The notes: a model not told the origin generated them from the sequence alone. DNA of 46,859 bases from Nocardia cyriacigeorgica (GCF_010868145.1 NZ_JAAGUY010000033.1:1-46859), one strand, 5' to 3'; shown: positions 7,720-17,161, counted from the stretch's first letter. Made by a program: numbers and translations.

Positions 7720-8798
7720 GTCGTAGGCGGGTGACCATCCTGCGCGGCGGGATGGCGACAGCGGGCCTGGTCGGCGCATTGGCGGGCGTGCACGCGCTGC
7801 GCCGAGCGGGAGCGCGCGTGCTCGTGCCGGTGAGTCGCGACCCCTACCGTGGTGAGGACTTCTCGCTCATCGACGCCGATCCCGCCGACGAGGTCAGCGC
7901 CGATGACGGTGTGCCGCTCGCCACCAGGGAATGCGGTCCCGCCGACGCGCCGGTCACCGTCGTGTTCGTGCACGGTTTCTGCAACACCATGGAGTCGTTC
8001 CACTTCCAGCGCCGCCACCTCGAACAGCGCTGGGGCCCGCGGGTGCGGATGGTGCTGTTCGACCTGCGCGGCCACGGCCGCTCGGGCGTCCCGGAGACCG
8101 AAACCTGCACCGTCGGCCAACTCGGCCGCGACCTGGCCCGCGTGATCGAGGCGAAGGCGCCGCAGGGGCCACTGGTGCTGGTCGGGCATTCGCTCGGCGG
8201 GATGGCGGTCTTGGCCGCCGCCGCCCAATTCCCCGATCTGTTCGCGCAGCGGGTGGCGGGCGTAGCGCTGTTGTCGACGGCGGCGGCCGAGGTGGCCAGT
8301 GCAGGCATCGGGCAGTTGTTGCGTAATCCGGCGCTCGACGGTTTCCGGATGGCGGTGCACACCGCGCCCGCGCTGGTCCAGACCGGGCGGATGACCGCAA
8401 AGCACGTGATCACACCGATCCTGCACGTCAGCTCGTTCCATGGTTCGGTGAGCCCGACGCTGTCGCGGTTCGCCACGCTGATGATCGACCGCACTCCAGT
8501 CGAAACGATCGTCAAGTTCCTGAAGGCGATCGAACTCCACGACGAATCGGCCGCGCTGCCGGTGCTCGCCGACATCCCGGTGCTGATCATGGGCGGCAAA
8601 CATGATCTGGTCATCCCGTTCCGCAATTCGCGCGCACTGGCCCGCGAACTGCCAGGCGCCGAGCTCGTCGAACTGCCGGACGCCGCGCACATGCCCCACC
8701 TGCAATTCCCCGACCTGATCGACACCGCCATCGACCAGCTGCTGTTGCGCGCGCGCGTCGTCACCGAGACCGATGCACCAGAGGTGACGCGTGACTGA
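7716..8798 (+). CDS. Alpha/beta hydrolase, N-terminally membrane-anchored or exported
   Basis: A 360-aa serine hydrolase of unknown substrate. The N-terminus (SRRRVTILRGGMATAGLVG) is basic then hydrophobic, suggesting an uncleaved anchor or an export signal; its Arg pair resembles a weak Tat motif. The hydrolase fold shows the oxyanion segment FVHGFCNTMESF, the strand LFDLRGHGRS, and the nucleophile elbow GHSLGG with Ser159. The Asp is probably in GGKHDLVIP and the His in DAAHMPHLQF. It overlaps alr by 4 bp and tsaE by 8 bp, so it is embedded in the alr-tsaE operon. Its conserved location suggests a cell-envelope role, but this is inference. Confidence 0.88.
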   Translation: MSRRRVTILRGGMATAGLVGALAGVHALRRAGARVLVPVSRDPYRGEDFSLIDADPADEVSADDGVPLATRECGPADAPVTVVFVHGFCNTMESFHFQRRHLEQRWGPRVRMVLFDLRGHGRSGVPETETCTVGQLGRDLARVIEAKAPQGPLVLVGHSLGGMAVLAAAAQFPDLFAQRVAGVALLSTAAAEVASAGIGQLLRNPALDGFRMAVHTAPALVQTGRMTAKHVITPILHVSSFHGSVSPTLSRFATLMIDRTPVETIVKFLKAIELHDESAALPVLADIPVLIMGGKHDLVIPFRNSRALARELPGAELVELPDAAHMPHLQFPDLIDTAIDQLLLRARVVTETDAPEVTRD

Positions 8799-9267
8799 AC
8801 CACACCGGCGGGTCCTGCCCACTGTGGACGACACCGAGGCACTCGGCCGCGAACTGGCCGCAGGCCTGACCGCCGGCGATCTCGTGGTGCTCGACGGTCC
8901 GCTCGGCGCGGGCAAGACCGCGCTCACCCGAGGCATCGCCGCCGGGCTCGGGGTGCAGGGCAGGGTGAGCTCGCCGACGTTCATCATCGCCCGCAGGCAT
9001 CGGGCAGGCGAACGCGATAACGGCGCTCCGGTAGCGCTGGTGCACGTCGACGCCTATCGTCTCGGCGGCGGTCTCGACGAACTCGACGCCCTCGATCTGG
9101 ACACCGATCTGCACGACGCGGTGGTCGTCGTCGAATGGGGCGGAGGTGTCGTGGAACACCTCTCCGACCGTCATCTGCGCGTGCGGCTGGCCCGGGATCC
9201 GGAATCGGAAGTGCGTACCGCGACCTGGGAATGGGTTGGGCGCCAGGCCGATCCCGCCGCGGGCTAG
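8791..9267 (+). CDS. tsaE: tRNA threonylcarbamoyladenosine biosynthesis ATPase TsaE
   Basis: TsaE is the P-loop ATPase that, with TsaB and TsaD, installs the threonylcarbamoyl group on A37 of ANN-decoding tRNAs. The 158-aa protein has Walker A GPLGAGKT at 36-43, then the SSPTFIIARRH segment, and VHVDAYRLGG. Its length is typical. The GTG at 8791 overlaps the upstream stop by 8 bp. A 227-bp gap separates it from tsaB, unusual in this otherwise tightly packed operon. Confidence 0.95.
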   Translation: MTEPHRRVLPTVDDTEALGRELAAGLTAGDLVVLDGPLGAGKTALTRGIAAGLGVQGRVSSPTFIIARRHRAGERDNGAPVALVHVDAYRLGGGLDELDALDLDTDLHDAVVVVEWGGGVVEHLSDRHLRVRLARDPESEVRTATWEWVGRQADPAAG

Positions 9268-9320
9268 CAGCACACCCGCCAGCGCTTCGGACCTGCGCGC
9301 CCTGACGGCGTGCCGTGCCC

Positions 9321-9357
9321 GGCCGCGTGGTCGGGCGTATCTGCGCCACGCGCGGCC
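9321..9357 (+). other. Hairpin in the tsaE-tsaB spacer
   Basis: In the 227-bp gap, 9321-9330 (GGCCGCGTGG) pairs with 9346-9357, which carries a 2-nt bulge. It may be a partial terminator or processing site between tsaE and tsaB. TATCGT at 9479-9484, 10 nt before the tsaB ATG, could be an internal -10. Confidence 0.3.
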
Positions 9358-9494
9358 CGACGCCCCGGCGTCCGCGACCGCCCCGCAACGCTGTGACGTG
9401 GGCAACCTCGACGAGGACGGGCACACACGCATCGCGGCCGCGACCCTCATGGCTGCGCGGCGCGTGGGGACCAACCGGTATCGTTGGGCCAATC

Positions 9495-10217
9495 ATGCTT
9501 GTACTTGCTGTCGACACCGCGACGCCCGCCGTTACAGCGGGATTGGTGGAACTGGAGCAGTCCGCGGCCGGTGCCGAGGCACCGGCCGACGTGCGCACCA
9601 TCGCCGTCCGGGTGCGGGTCGACGCCCGCGCCCATGCCGAGGTGCTCACCCCGCAGATCCTCGAATGTCTCACCGAGGCAGGCCGTTCCAGGACCGATAT
9701 CGCGGCCGTCGTTGTCGGTGTCGGGCCGGGCCCGTTCACCGGATTGCGGGTCGGAATGGCGACGGCGGCGGCGTTCGGCGACGCGCTCGGCATCCCGGTG
9801 TACGGCGTGTGCAGCCTGGATGCGATCGCCGCCGACGGCGCCCGCGATCTTGCCCCCGGCGCGGAGCTGCTCGTGGTCACCGACGCTCGCCGCCGCGAGG
9901 TGTACTCCGCGCGCTACCGCGAGGATGTGCCGTGGGCGATGGGCGGTATCGGCCGTCGCGTCGCGGGCCCGGACGTCGGCAAACCGGGCGAGCTCGACAC
10001 CGAGCAGGCGACCGTGATCGCGGGCTCCGCTTCCCATGTCGACCTGTTCGACCTGCCCGTTCTCCCGGTGGAGACCCCGTCACCGGCCGGACTCGTGCGC
10101 GTCGCCGCACCTGTCGTGCTGGCACGCGCAGTTCCCGAACCGCTGGTCCCGCTGTACCTGCGCAGGCCGGACGCGGTCGAGAAGAGCTACCGCACCCTCG
10201 ATCGGACGGGAGCGTGA
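9495..10217 (+). CDS. tsaB: tRNA threonylcarbamoyladenosine biosynthesis protein TsaB
   Basis: TsaB is the ASKHA-fold scaffold that dimerises with TsaD in the t6A complex. The 240-aa protein begins MLVLAVDTATPAV, the degenerate phosphate-1 motif of the family, followed by GVGPGPFTGLRVGMATA, the TsaB signature. The ATG at 9495 is chosen because the family begins exactly there; the frame extends upstream but is not protein-like. Its stop overlaps the GTG of rimI by 4 bp. Confidence 0.95.
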   Translation: MLVLAVDTATPAVTAGLVELEQSAAGAEAPADVRTIAVRVRVDARAHAEVLTPQILECLTEAGRSRTDIAAVVVGVGPGPFTGLRVGMATAAAFGDALGIPVYGVCSLDAIAADGARDLAPGAELLVVTDARRREVYSARYREDVPWAMGGIGRRVAGPDVGKPGELDTEQATVIAGSASHVDLFDLPVLPVETPSPAGLVRVAAPVVLARAVPEPLVPLYLRRPDAVEKSYRTLDRTGA

Positions 10218-10735
10218 GCGTGGGCATCCGCATCGAACTGATGACCGTCGGGGATATCGACCGCTGCGTGGAACTCGAGCAGCTGCTGTTTCCCGAGGAC
10301 GATCCGTGGCATGCGATCTCGTTCCGGTCGGAGTTGGCGGCGCGGCACAACCGCTACATCACTGCCCGCGACGAGGACGGCCGCATGGTCGGTTACGCCG
10401 GTATCGCGCTGCTCGGCGACGCCGAACATCCCGAGGCCGAAGTGCACACCATCGGCGTCGACCCGCAATGCCATCGCGGCGGTATCGGCACCAAACTGCT
10501 CGAGGCGTTGCTCGCCGAGGCCGGACGCCGTGGCGGGCCGGTGTTCCTCGAGGTCCGCACCGATAACGCGGCGGCCATCGCGCTCTATGCCAAGCACGGC
10601 TTCCACATCATCGGGTTGCGCAAGAACTACTACCACCCCAGCGGTGCCGACGCGTACACGATGCGCAGGCCCGCGCTGTCGTCGATGACCACTGAGTGGG
10701 GCGACGCGAACCGACCGGACGAGGTGCTGTCGTGA
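10214..10735 (+). CDS. rimI: Ribosomal protein S18-alanine N-acetyltransferase RimI
   Basis: A 173-aa GNAT acetyltransferase. The core carries IGVDPQCHRGGIGTKLLE, the acetyl-CoA pyrophosphate-binding Q/R-x-x-G-x-G/A motif, followed by FLEVRTDNAAAIALYAKHGF and an NYY segment near the end, all as in RimI. Classical RimI acetylates the N-terminal Ala of S18; in mycobacteria the enzyme may have wider targets. GTG 10214 overlaps tsaB (GTGA); a second GTG at 10220 is possible. It sits between tsaB and tsaD, the standard actinobacterial arrangement. Confidence 0.93.
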   Translation: MSVGIRIELMTVGDIDRCVELEQLLFPEDDPWHAISFRSELAARHNRYITARDEDGRMVGYAGIALLGDAEHPEAEVHTIGVDPQCHRGGIGTKLLEALLAEAGRRGGPVFLEVRTDNAAAIALYAKHGFHIIGLRKNYYHPSGADAYTMRRPALSSMTTEWGDANRPDEVLS

Positions 10736-11775
10736 TCGTCATGGGAATCGAGAGCTCCTGCGACGAAACCGGTGTCGGCATCGTCCGGCGCAACCCGGAC
10801 GGCAGTTGCGAGTTGCTGGCCGATGAGGTCGCCTCGAGTGTGGATCAGCACGCCCGGTTCGGTGGTGTGGTGCCCGAGATCGCCTCACGCGCGCATCTGG
10901 AGGCCATCGTGCCAGCGATGCGGCGTGCGTTGTCCTCGGCGGGCATCGTCGCGCCGGATGCGCTCGCGGTCACCATCGGTCCCGGCCTCGCCGGTGCTTT
11001 GCTGGTCGGGGTCGCCGCCGCCAAGGCGTATGCGGCGGCCTGGGACGTTCCGTTCTACGCGCTCAATCACCTCGGCGGGCACGTCGCGGTGGACACACTC
11101 GAGCACGGTCCGATGCCTCCGTGTGTCGCGCTGCTGGTCTCGGGTGGGCACACGCATCTGCTGCACGTCACGGATCTGGCCGAGCCGATCGTCGAGCTGG
11201 GCAGCACCGTCGACGACGCGGCGGGCGAGGCGTTCGACAAGGTCGCGCGGTTGCTCGGTCTCGGCTTCCCCGGCGGTCCCGCGCTCGACGCCGCCGCCGC
11301 GTCCGGTGACCCGAAGGCGATCGCGTTCCCGCGCGGTATGACCGGCCCGCGTGATCCACGCTACGACTTCTCCTTCTCCGGTCTGAAGACCGCGGTGGCT
11401 CGCTACGTGGAGGCCGCGCAACGCGACGGGTTGGCCGCCGCCGACCTGCCGATCCCGGATATTGCCGCCTCGTTCCAGGAGGCGGTCGCGGATGTGCTCA
11501 CCATGAAGGCGGTGCGCGCCGCGCAGGACGTCGGCGTCGGCACGCTGGTGCTCGGCGGTGGCGCGACGGCCAATTCCCGGATCCGGTCGCTGGCCGAAGA
11601 GCGCTGTGCGGCCGCCGGTGTGGAGCTGCGGGTACCGAAGCCTCGGCTGTGCACCGATAACGGTGTGATGATCGCGGCGCTCGGCGCTCATGTGATCGCA
11701 GGTGGCGCGCAGCCTTCTCCGTTGACCGTGGCCACCGATCCGGGTCTGCCGGTGTCGGTCAGCCAGATTTCCTGA
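10732..11775 (+). CDS. tsaD: tRNA N6-threonylcarbamoyladenosine transferase TsaD
   Basis: TsaD transfers the threonylcarbamoyl group to A37 of tRNA. The 347-aa ASKHA protein begins with MGIESSCDETGVGIV, has the metal-binding pair His113 and His117 in NHLGGHVA, LLVSGGHTHLL, and the late VLGGGATANSRIR motif. GTG 10732 overlaps the rimI stop by 4 bp; ATG 10741 is an alternative. It is the last gene of the operon and is convergent with the Hsp70-like gene 13 bp away. Confidence 0.97.
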   Translation: MIVMGIESSCDETGVGIVRRNPDGSCELLADEVASSVDQHARFGGVVPEIASRAHLEAIVPAMRRALSSAGIVAPDALAVTIGPGLAGALLVGVAAAKAYAAAWDVPFYALNHLGGHVAVDTLEHGPMPPCVALLVSGGHTHLLHVTDLAEPIVELGSTVDDAAGEAFDKVARLLGLGFPGGPALDAAAASGDPKAIAFPRGMTGPRDPRYDFSFSGLKTAVARYVEAAQRDGLAAADLPIPDIAASFQEAVADVLTMKAVRAAQDVGVGTLVLGGGATANSRIRSLAEERCAAAGVELRVPKPRLCTDNGVMIAALGAHVIAGGAQPSPLTVATDPGLPVSVSQIS

Positions 11776-11788
11776 GCCGCGCAGAGAT

Positions 11789-13366
11789 TCAGTCCGTCGG
11801 CGCCAACGATGTGCCATCGGAGGAGCCGGTGCCGACTCGTGGCACCGGATTCCGGCCCTGCGCCGGTGAGCTGCTCGGACGCGAAGTGCTCGGCGCCGCA
11901 CCCGGAGTCGGCGTACCACTGGTGGTCGGCTCCGAATCCGGGTCGCCCTCCCTGGCATTGTCCGGAGCGGCCCCCGAGCCCGACGGTGGTGTGGTGGTCG
12001 GCGGGAACAGCGGGCCGAGCAATTCCGGCAGCTCCGGGAACGGGATCTGCGGCAGGTTCGGGTCCGGGCGCAGCGTCGGCTGCGACGATGAGGTGTGCGG
12101 AGTGGTCGGCGTGACGCCGGTGGTGGTCGGCACCTCATCGGGACTGCTCGGCGCGACGGTGGTGTCGGTGGGCCGGATCGGCGGAGTCTCGCGCACGCCA
12201 CCGGTGGTAGCGCTGCCGGGAACGGGGGGCGGGTAGGACGTCATCGGTGGCGGCAGCTGGGTGCTGCTCGTGGTGCCTGCGGGGGAGACCTCCTCGCCGG
12301 AGGTCGGGGCGAGCGCCTTGACTCCATAGCCGATGACCAGCCCGACGACGACGATCGCGCCGGCCAGCGTACCGACGACCTTGGTGAACGTGCCCACCGG
12401 CGCGTCCGAACCGAGCGCGGCGACCGGGCCCGCGGCAGGCTGGGCGTCATCGGCGACCAGCGCCGCGCCCTTCGCGATGACCGCGTCCGGATCCGGCACG
12501 GTGAGCACCGGCATATCGAGTTCGTGCTGCAGGGTGTCGACCACGGACGGAACATTGGCGCCGCCGCCGATCACGGCGACCGCTTCGGGCCGCTCGGGCG
12601 CGCGCCCGAAGGTGACCGCGGTGAACGCGGCGAGTTCGCGCAGTTGGTCGGCGATCAGTTCTTCGAAGTCGGTGCGGGTCAGCTTGAGTGGCCGCCCGGC
12701 GACATGGTCGATAGTGACCGCGGGCGCGATGGACAGGTGTTCCTTGGCCGCACGGCCGCGGTTGGTGAGCATGCTCCGGTTGGGCCGGGTGCCGCGGCGG
12801 GCATAGTGGGCGTCGACCAGATGGTGGTAGATGAGCTCGTCGATCGCATTGCCGCTGACGGTGGTGGTGCGCGCCGAATGCAGGATGGTGCCGTCGGCCT
12901 GGGTGGCGACGGTGACGGTGACCCCGGAGGCGCCGACATCGACGAGCGCGACGGTGCGGTACCGGTCGACGAGGCCGGTGTGGCGCAGGTAGGCGAGGGC
13001 GGCGGTGGCCTCGGGGACCAGCTGTAGGTCGTGCTGCTTGCCCGTGGCCGATCGAATGGCCTGGGCCTGAGCCTTGCTGCGGTAGGCGACGGCCACGGCC
13101 GTGGGTGGACGGCTGAGGGCCGCGTCGAGGTTGTAGGCATGGGTGCCCGCATATCGAGTCCCGGCCGCGCCCGTATCGTGCGGGTGGGTGGCAGGTAGCT
13201 GGGTCGTCATCAGTTCGATCGATGATGCGACGAGATCGCCGAGATCGGAATGGGCCTCCGCCGACACGACGCGGTAGTCGAAGCTCTGGGCTCCGTTGGT
13301 CGCGGTGGCGACGAGCGCCGAGCACACCACCTCGTTCCCGGCCGAGATACCGAGGGATGTTCGCAT
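11789..13366 (-). CDS. Membrane-anchored Hsp70/actin-fold protein with Pro/Thr-rich tail
   Basis: A 525-aa protein in three parts. Residues 1-300 resemble the Hsp70 nucleotide-binding domain: VALVDVGASGVTVTV matches the phosphate-2 motif and VAVIGGGANVPSVVDTL the adenosine motif. The phosphate-1 motif reads LGISAGNEVV, lacking the usual Asp and Thr pair, so ATP hydrolysis is doubtful. No substrate-binding domain follows. Instead there is one transmembrane helix (about 329-348) and a roughly 175-residue low-complexity Pro/Thr/Ser tail, presumably outside. The ATG at 13366 is preceded by GGGAGGTGAAC, a strong RBS; upstream codons in the frame are not used. It is divergent from groES and convergent with tsaD. 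Its function is unknown; a link to chaperone or envelope stress is inference from position. Confidence 0.8.
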   Translation of the reverse strand: MRTSLGISAGNEVVCSALVATATNGAQSFDYRVVSAEAHSDLGDLVASSIELMTTQLPATHPHDTGAAGTRYAGTHAYNLDAALSRPPTAVAVAYRSKAQAQAIRSATGKQHDLQLVPEATAALAYLRHTGLVDRYRTVALVDVGASGVTVTVATQADGTILHSARTTTVSGNAIDELIYHHLVDAHYARRGTRPNRSMLTNRGRAAKEHLSIAPAVTIDHVAGRPLKLTRTDFEELIADQLRELAAFTAVTFGRAPERPEAVAVIGGGANVPSVVDTLQHELDMPVLTVPDPDAVIAKGAALVADDAQPAAGPVAALGSDAPVGTFTKVVGTLAGAIVVVGLVIGYGVKALAPTSGEEVSPAGTTSSTQLPPPMTSYPPPVPGSATTGGVRETPPIRPTDTTVAPSSPDEVPTTTGVTPTTPHTSSSQPTLRPDPNLPQIPFPELPELLGPLFPPTTTPPSGSGAAPDNAREGDPDSEPTTSGTPTPGAAPSTSRPSSSPAQGRNPVPRVGTGSSDGTSLAPTD

Positions 13367-13763
13367 GTTCACCTCCCTTCGAGCGGATGGTCCTGGTGTC
13401 GGGCGACCATCTCGAATGGACTCCCGGAACGGCGTGTGGGTCACGATCGCACCGGGCTCGCTATCCGGGCCGCCTCGTTGCCTGGTGGGCGCGGAGACGG
13501 CCGTGGATCGGGTGTTGCTGGTGGCTCTCTGTTCAGCTGGCCGGATCGTTCGTGACGACCTGTCGTTCGGGCGGGACGCCGGTTCGTGATGAACACGGCG
13601 GCCACTGAGCGACCGTCGTCAATACTGTCACAATCCGTTATCCGAACGTTACAGATTTTGTGAAGTAATAGGAAGCCCTAGGAGCTGGGGGCGTGCCGAA
13701 TGTATAGATCGGCCCTGCGCTGCGGCGATCGGTGTTCTGTCGATCGGGCTCGACGCCGGGAGA

Positions 13764-13790
13764 TTGGCACCTCCCGCCCTTGAGCGCTGG
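13764..13790 (+). promoter_or_regulatory. Degenerate CIRCE-like repeat
   Basis: TTGGCACCT, nine bases, then GAGCGCTGG has the CIRCE spacing but several mismatches to TTAGCACTC-N9-GAGTGCTAA. Its last four bases are shared with the strong CIRCE that follows, so the two half-overlap. It could be a second HrcA site or a relic. Confidence 0.35.
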
Positions 13791-13813
13791 CACTCGCATG
13801 TATAGAGTGCTAG
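13787..13813 (+). promoter_or_regulatory. CIRCE operator (HrcA site) of groES-groEL1
   Basis: CTGGCACTC-N9-GAGTGCTAG matches the CIRCE consensus, with six-base perfect cores GCACTC and GAGTGC. HrcA binding here represses groESL at normal temperature. TATAGA at 13801-13806 inside the spacer could be the -10. The site is 160 bp before the groES start, leaving a long 5' leader. Confidence 0.88.
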
Positions 13814-13918
13814 TGGCGCTGTGTGATGTGTGCCAGTGCCGAGTTCGACTACTGAGCAGGTCCCGGCACCCGCGACGACGGGGCTGTGCGCAGGGTCGGC
13901 ATCGTGACCGAACCGATG

Positions 13919-13940
13919 GTCCGGGACAACAGTCCCGGAC
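13919..13940 (+). other. Stable hairpin in the groES 5' leader
   Basis: GTCCGGGAC (13919-13927) pairs perfectly with GTCCCGGAC (13932-13940) around an AACA tetraloop, 33 nt before the groES start. It could protect the mRNA end or influence translation. Confidence 0.55.
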
Positions 13941-13973
13941 GACCGTAAATCCCCTGAAAGTGGAGGGCTCAAC

Positions 13974-14276
13974 GTGGCGAGCGTGAACATCAAGCCGCTC
14001 GAGGACAAGATCCTCGTCCAGGCCAACGAGGCCGAGACGACGACGGCCTCCGGCCTGGTCATCCCGGACACGGCGAAGGAAAAGCCGCAGGAGGGCACCG
14101 TTGTCGCCGTCGGCCCCGGCCGGTGGGACGAGGATGGCGACAAGCGCATCCCGCTGGATGTCCAGGAGGGCGACACCGTCATCTACAGCAAGTACGGCGG
14201 CACCGAGATCAAGTACCAGGGTGAGGAATACCTGATCCTGTCCGCGCGCGACGTGCTGGCTGTCGTCAGCAAGTAA
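13974..14276 (+). CDS. groES: Co-chaperonin GroES (Hsp10)
   Basis: The 100-aa co-chaperonin caps the GroEL ring. It begins MASVNIKPLEDKILVQ, has the mobile loop around ETTTASGLVIPDTAKEKPQ (residues about 17-35), the GTVVAVGPG strand and the GGTEIKYQGEEYLILSA C-terminal part. The GTG at 13974 has GGAGGG about 8 nt upstream. It forms an operon with groEL1, 106 bp downstream, and is under CIRCE control. Confidence 0.98.
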   Translation: MASVNIKPLEDKILVQANEAETTTASGLVIPDTAKEKPQEGTVVAVGPGRWDEDGDKRIPLDVQEGDTVIYSKYGGTEIKYQGEEYLILSARDVLAVVSK

Positions 14277-14382
14277 GTCATCGCTGCGCATGGCGTTCCG
14301 CCCCGGTGTCGGTGTTTGCGACCCGGGGCGGAGTGCGTTCCGCGCACCGTGACAGCGCACCGAAACACAGGAGCGAACACAT

Positions 14383-15993
<1,611 letters not shown>

Positions 15994-16030
15994 TCGACCG
16001 ATCGGCGGCCGTCGGGCCAAGGTGATCGAG

Positions 16031-16073
16031 CGGACCGTTCATGTTCCCCCCGGACGTGAACGGTCCGTTCGTC
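16031..16073 (+). terminator. Rho-independent terminator after groEL1
   Basis: A 14-bp stem with one G-U pair (16031-16044 with 16054-16067) and a 9-nt loop is followed by TTCGTCTTT. It lies 38 nt after the groEL1 stop and 57 nt before the end of the convergent anti-sigma gene. Confidence 0.88.
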
Positions 16074-16129
16074 TTTCGGCCGTCAGGGCCGGAACGCGGG
16101 GAAGTCTCGGGAGAATCCGCCAGAAGAAG

Positions 16130-16381
16130 TCAGGAGGCCACCGGCGGCTGCTCCGCGGAGATCGCGGTGAGCAGCCGCCCGCGCAGCGCCGCCGGCGGCT
16201 CATGGGCCGTCGCGACGGCGAGCGCTGCGAGCGCTTCTCTGGTCAGGTGCACTTCGGTGATGAACTCGGCACGGCGAGCAGGGTCTTCACTGTCGAGCAG
16301 GTCTTGTACCGCTTGATGGTCTTCGTCGTCGATCGATCCGAGCGCGACGGTGTGCGCGAGATCGATCTGGCGTTCGTTCAT
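16130..16381 (-). CDS. RskA-like anti-sigma factor reduced to the sigma-binding domain
   Basis: An 83-aa protein that aligns with the cytoplasmic N-terminal domain of RskA: an ALGSIDDEDHQAVQ-type helix, a second helix around FITEVHLTREAL, and the ATAHEPPAALRGRLLTAI segment that ends the RskA anti-sigma domain. RskA is normally about 230 aa, with a transmembrane helix and an extracytoplasmic domain. Here the protein stops at the end of the sigma-binding domain and no remnant of the rest is found before groEL1. It would be soluble, so regulated intramembrane proteolysis cannot release it. Its ATG is 1 bp after the sigma-factor stop, so the two are translationally coupled. Confidence 0.82.
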   Translation of the reverse strand: MNERQIDLAHTVALGSIDDEDHQAVQDLLDSEDPARRAEFITEVHLTREALAALAVATAHEPPAALRGRLLTAISAEQPPVAS

Positions 16382-16382
16382 C

Positions 16383-17048
16383 TCACGTCACCCCCAAACT
16401 TTTCTTCAGTCGTGTCAGGCCGTCCCGAATTCGGGACTTAACGGTCGGTAACCCTACGCCGAGATGGGTGGCCACTTCTGCGTAGGTTCGCCCGCCGTAG
16501 TAAGCGAGCGAGATGGCTTCTCGCTGTGTTTCGGTCAGTGTGCCGAGGCTGTCCAGGACGGCCCGCTGTTCGAACTTGCGCTCGACTTCCTCGGTGACCT
16601 CGTCGAATTCGTTGCCGAGAACCCGTATCCCGTAGGCGACTTCGCGTTGGGTATGGGCCTGCTCGGCCCGCACCCGGTCGACGGCGCGGCGATGTGCCAA
16701 CGTCATCAGCCAGGTGGCGGCCGAACCCTTGTCCGGATCGAAACTCGCCGCCGTTCGCCAGACCTGGAGATAGACCTCTTGTGCGGTCTCCTCCGCGTAG
16801 CCCGGGTCGTGTAGGACGCGTAGCACCAGGCCATAGACGCGCGCACACGTTCGGTCGTATAGCTCGGCGAAGGCTTCCTGGTCGGACTGGCCACACCTGT
16901 GTAAAAGCGCGGCGAGTTCGATGCTTTCAGCTGCGCGTGCCGAGACCGCAGATTCCACGCTGGGTGGAAAGGCTTCTCCACGGAACGAGTCGCCCTCTGC
17001 GGCCGGCGGCCGCGTTGTCACAACGCTCCATTCTGTGTCATCGGTCAC
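16383..17048 (-). CDS. sigK: ECF sigma factor, SigK family
   Basis: A 221-aa extracytoplasmic-function sigma factor. Region 2 is FAELYDRTCARVYGLVLRVL through AQEVYLQVWR and the ATWLMTLAHRRAVDRVR segment; region 4 is LTETQREAISLAYYGGRTYAEVATHLGVGLPTVKSRIRDG. These match SigK, which in mycobacteria drives mpt70/mpt83 and is held by RskA. The GTG at 17048 is chosen as the longest plausible start; about 35 N-terminal residues are poorly conserved, so a later start is possible. The adjacent downstream gene is its likely anti-sigma factor. SigK is not at this locus in M. tuberculosis, where groEL1 abuts whiB3, so it looks inserted or relocated. Confidence 0.9.
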   Translation of the reverse strand: MTDDTEWSVVTTRPPAAEGDSFRGEAFPPSVESAVSARAAESIELAALLHRCGQSDQEAFAELYDRTCARVYGLVLRVLHDPGYAEETAQEVYLQVWRTAASFDPDKGSAATWLMTLAHRRAVDRVRAEQAHTQREVAYGIRVLGNEFDEVTEEVERKFEQRAVLDSLGTLTETQREAISLAYYGGRTYAEVATHLGVGLPTVKSRIRDGLTRLKKSLGVT

Positions 17049-17161
17049 TACCGTAGCGTGCCGCTATCGGGTTCGCTCGGTAGGGGGCTGTGAAACTGCG
17101 TGCGTTCGACGCCGGCAGGCGCACCCGGTGGTGACCGGGGGCCTGACGGGCGTTGTCGTGC

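Larger units (their letters stand above)
13367..13973. other. 607-bp divergent regulatory region upstream of groES
   Basis: No gene is supported here. The right part carries the CIRCE elements and groES leader listed separately. The left part has a direct repeat, CGTTATC at 13636-13642 and CGTTACA at 13647-13653, an 11-bp pitch as in OmpR-family response-regulator sites (MtrA-like by guess). It is flanked by TCACAA and TTGTGA, forming a wider inverted pair. Confidence 0.5.

Noticed and set aside
10885..12201. 438-codon minus-strand frame across tsaD and the Hsp70-like gene
   Set aside because: It spans the end of one real gene and the start of another in the wrong frame, and is mostly Arg, Pro and Thr.
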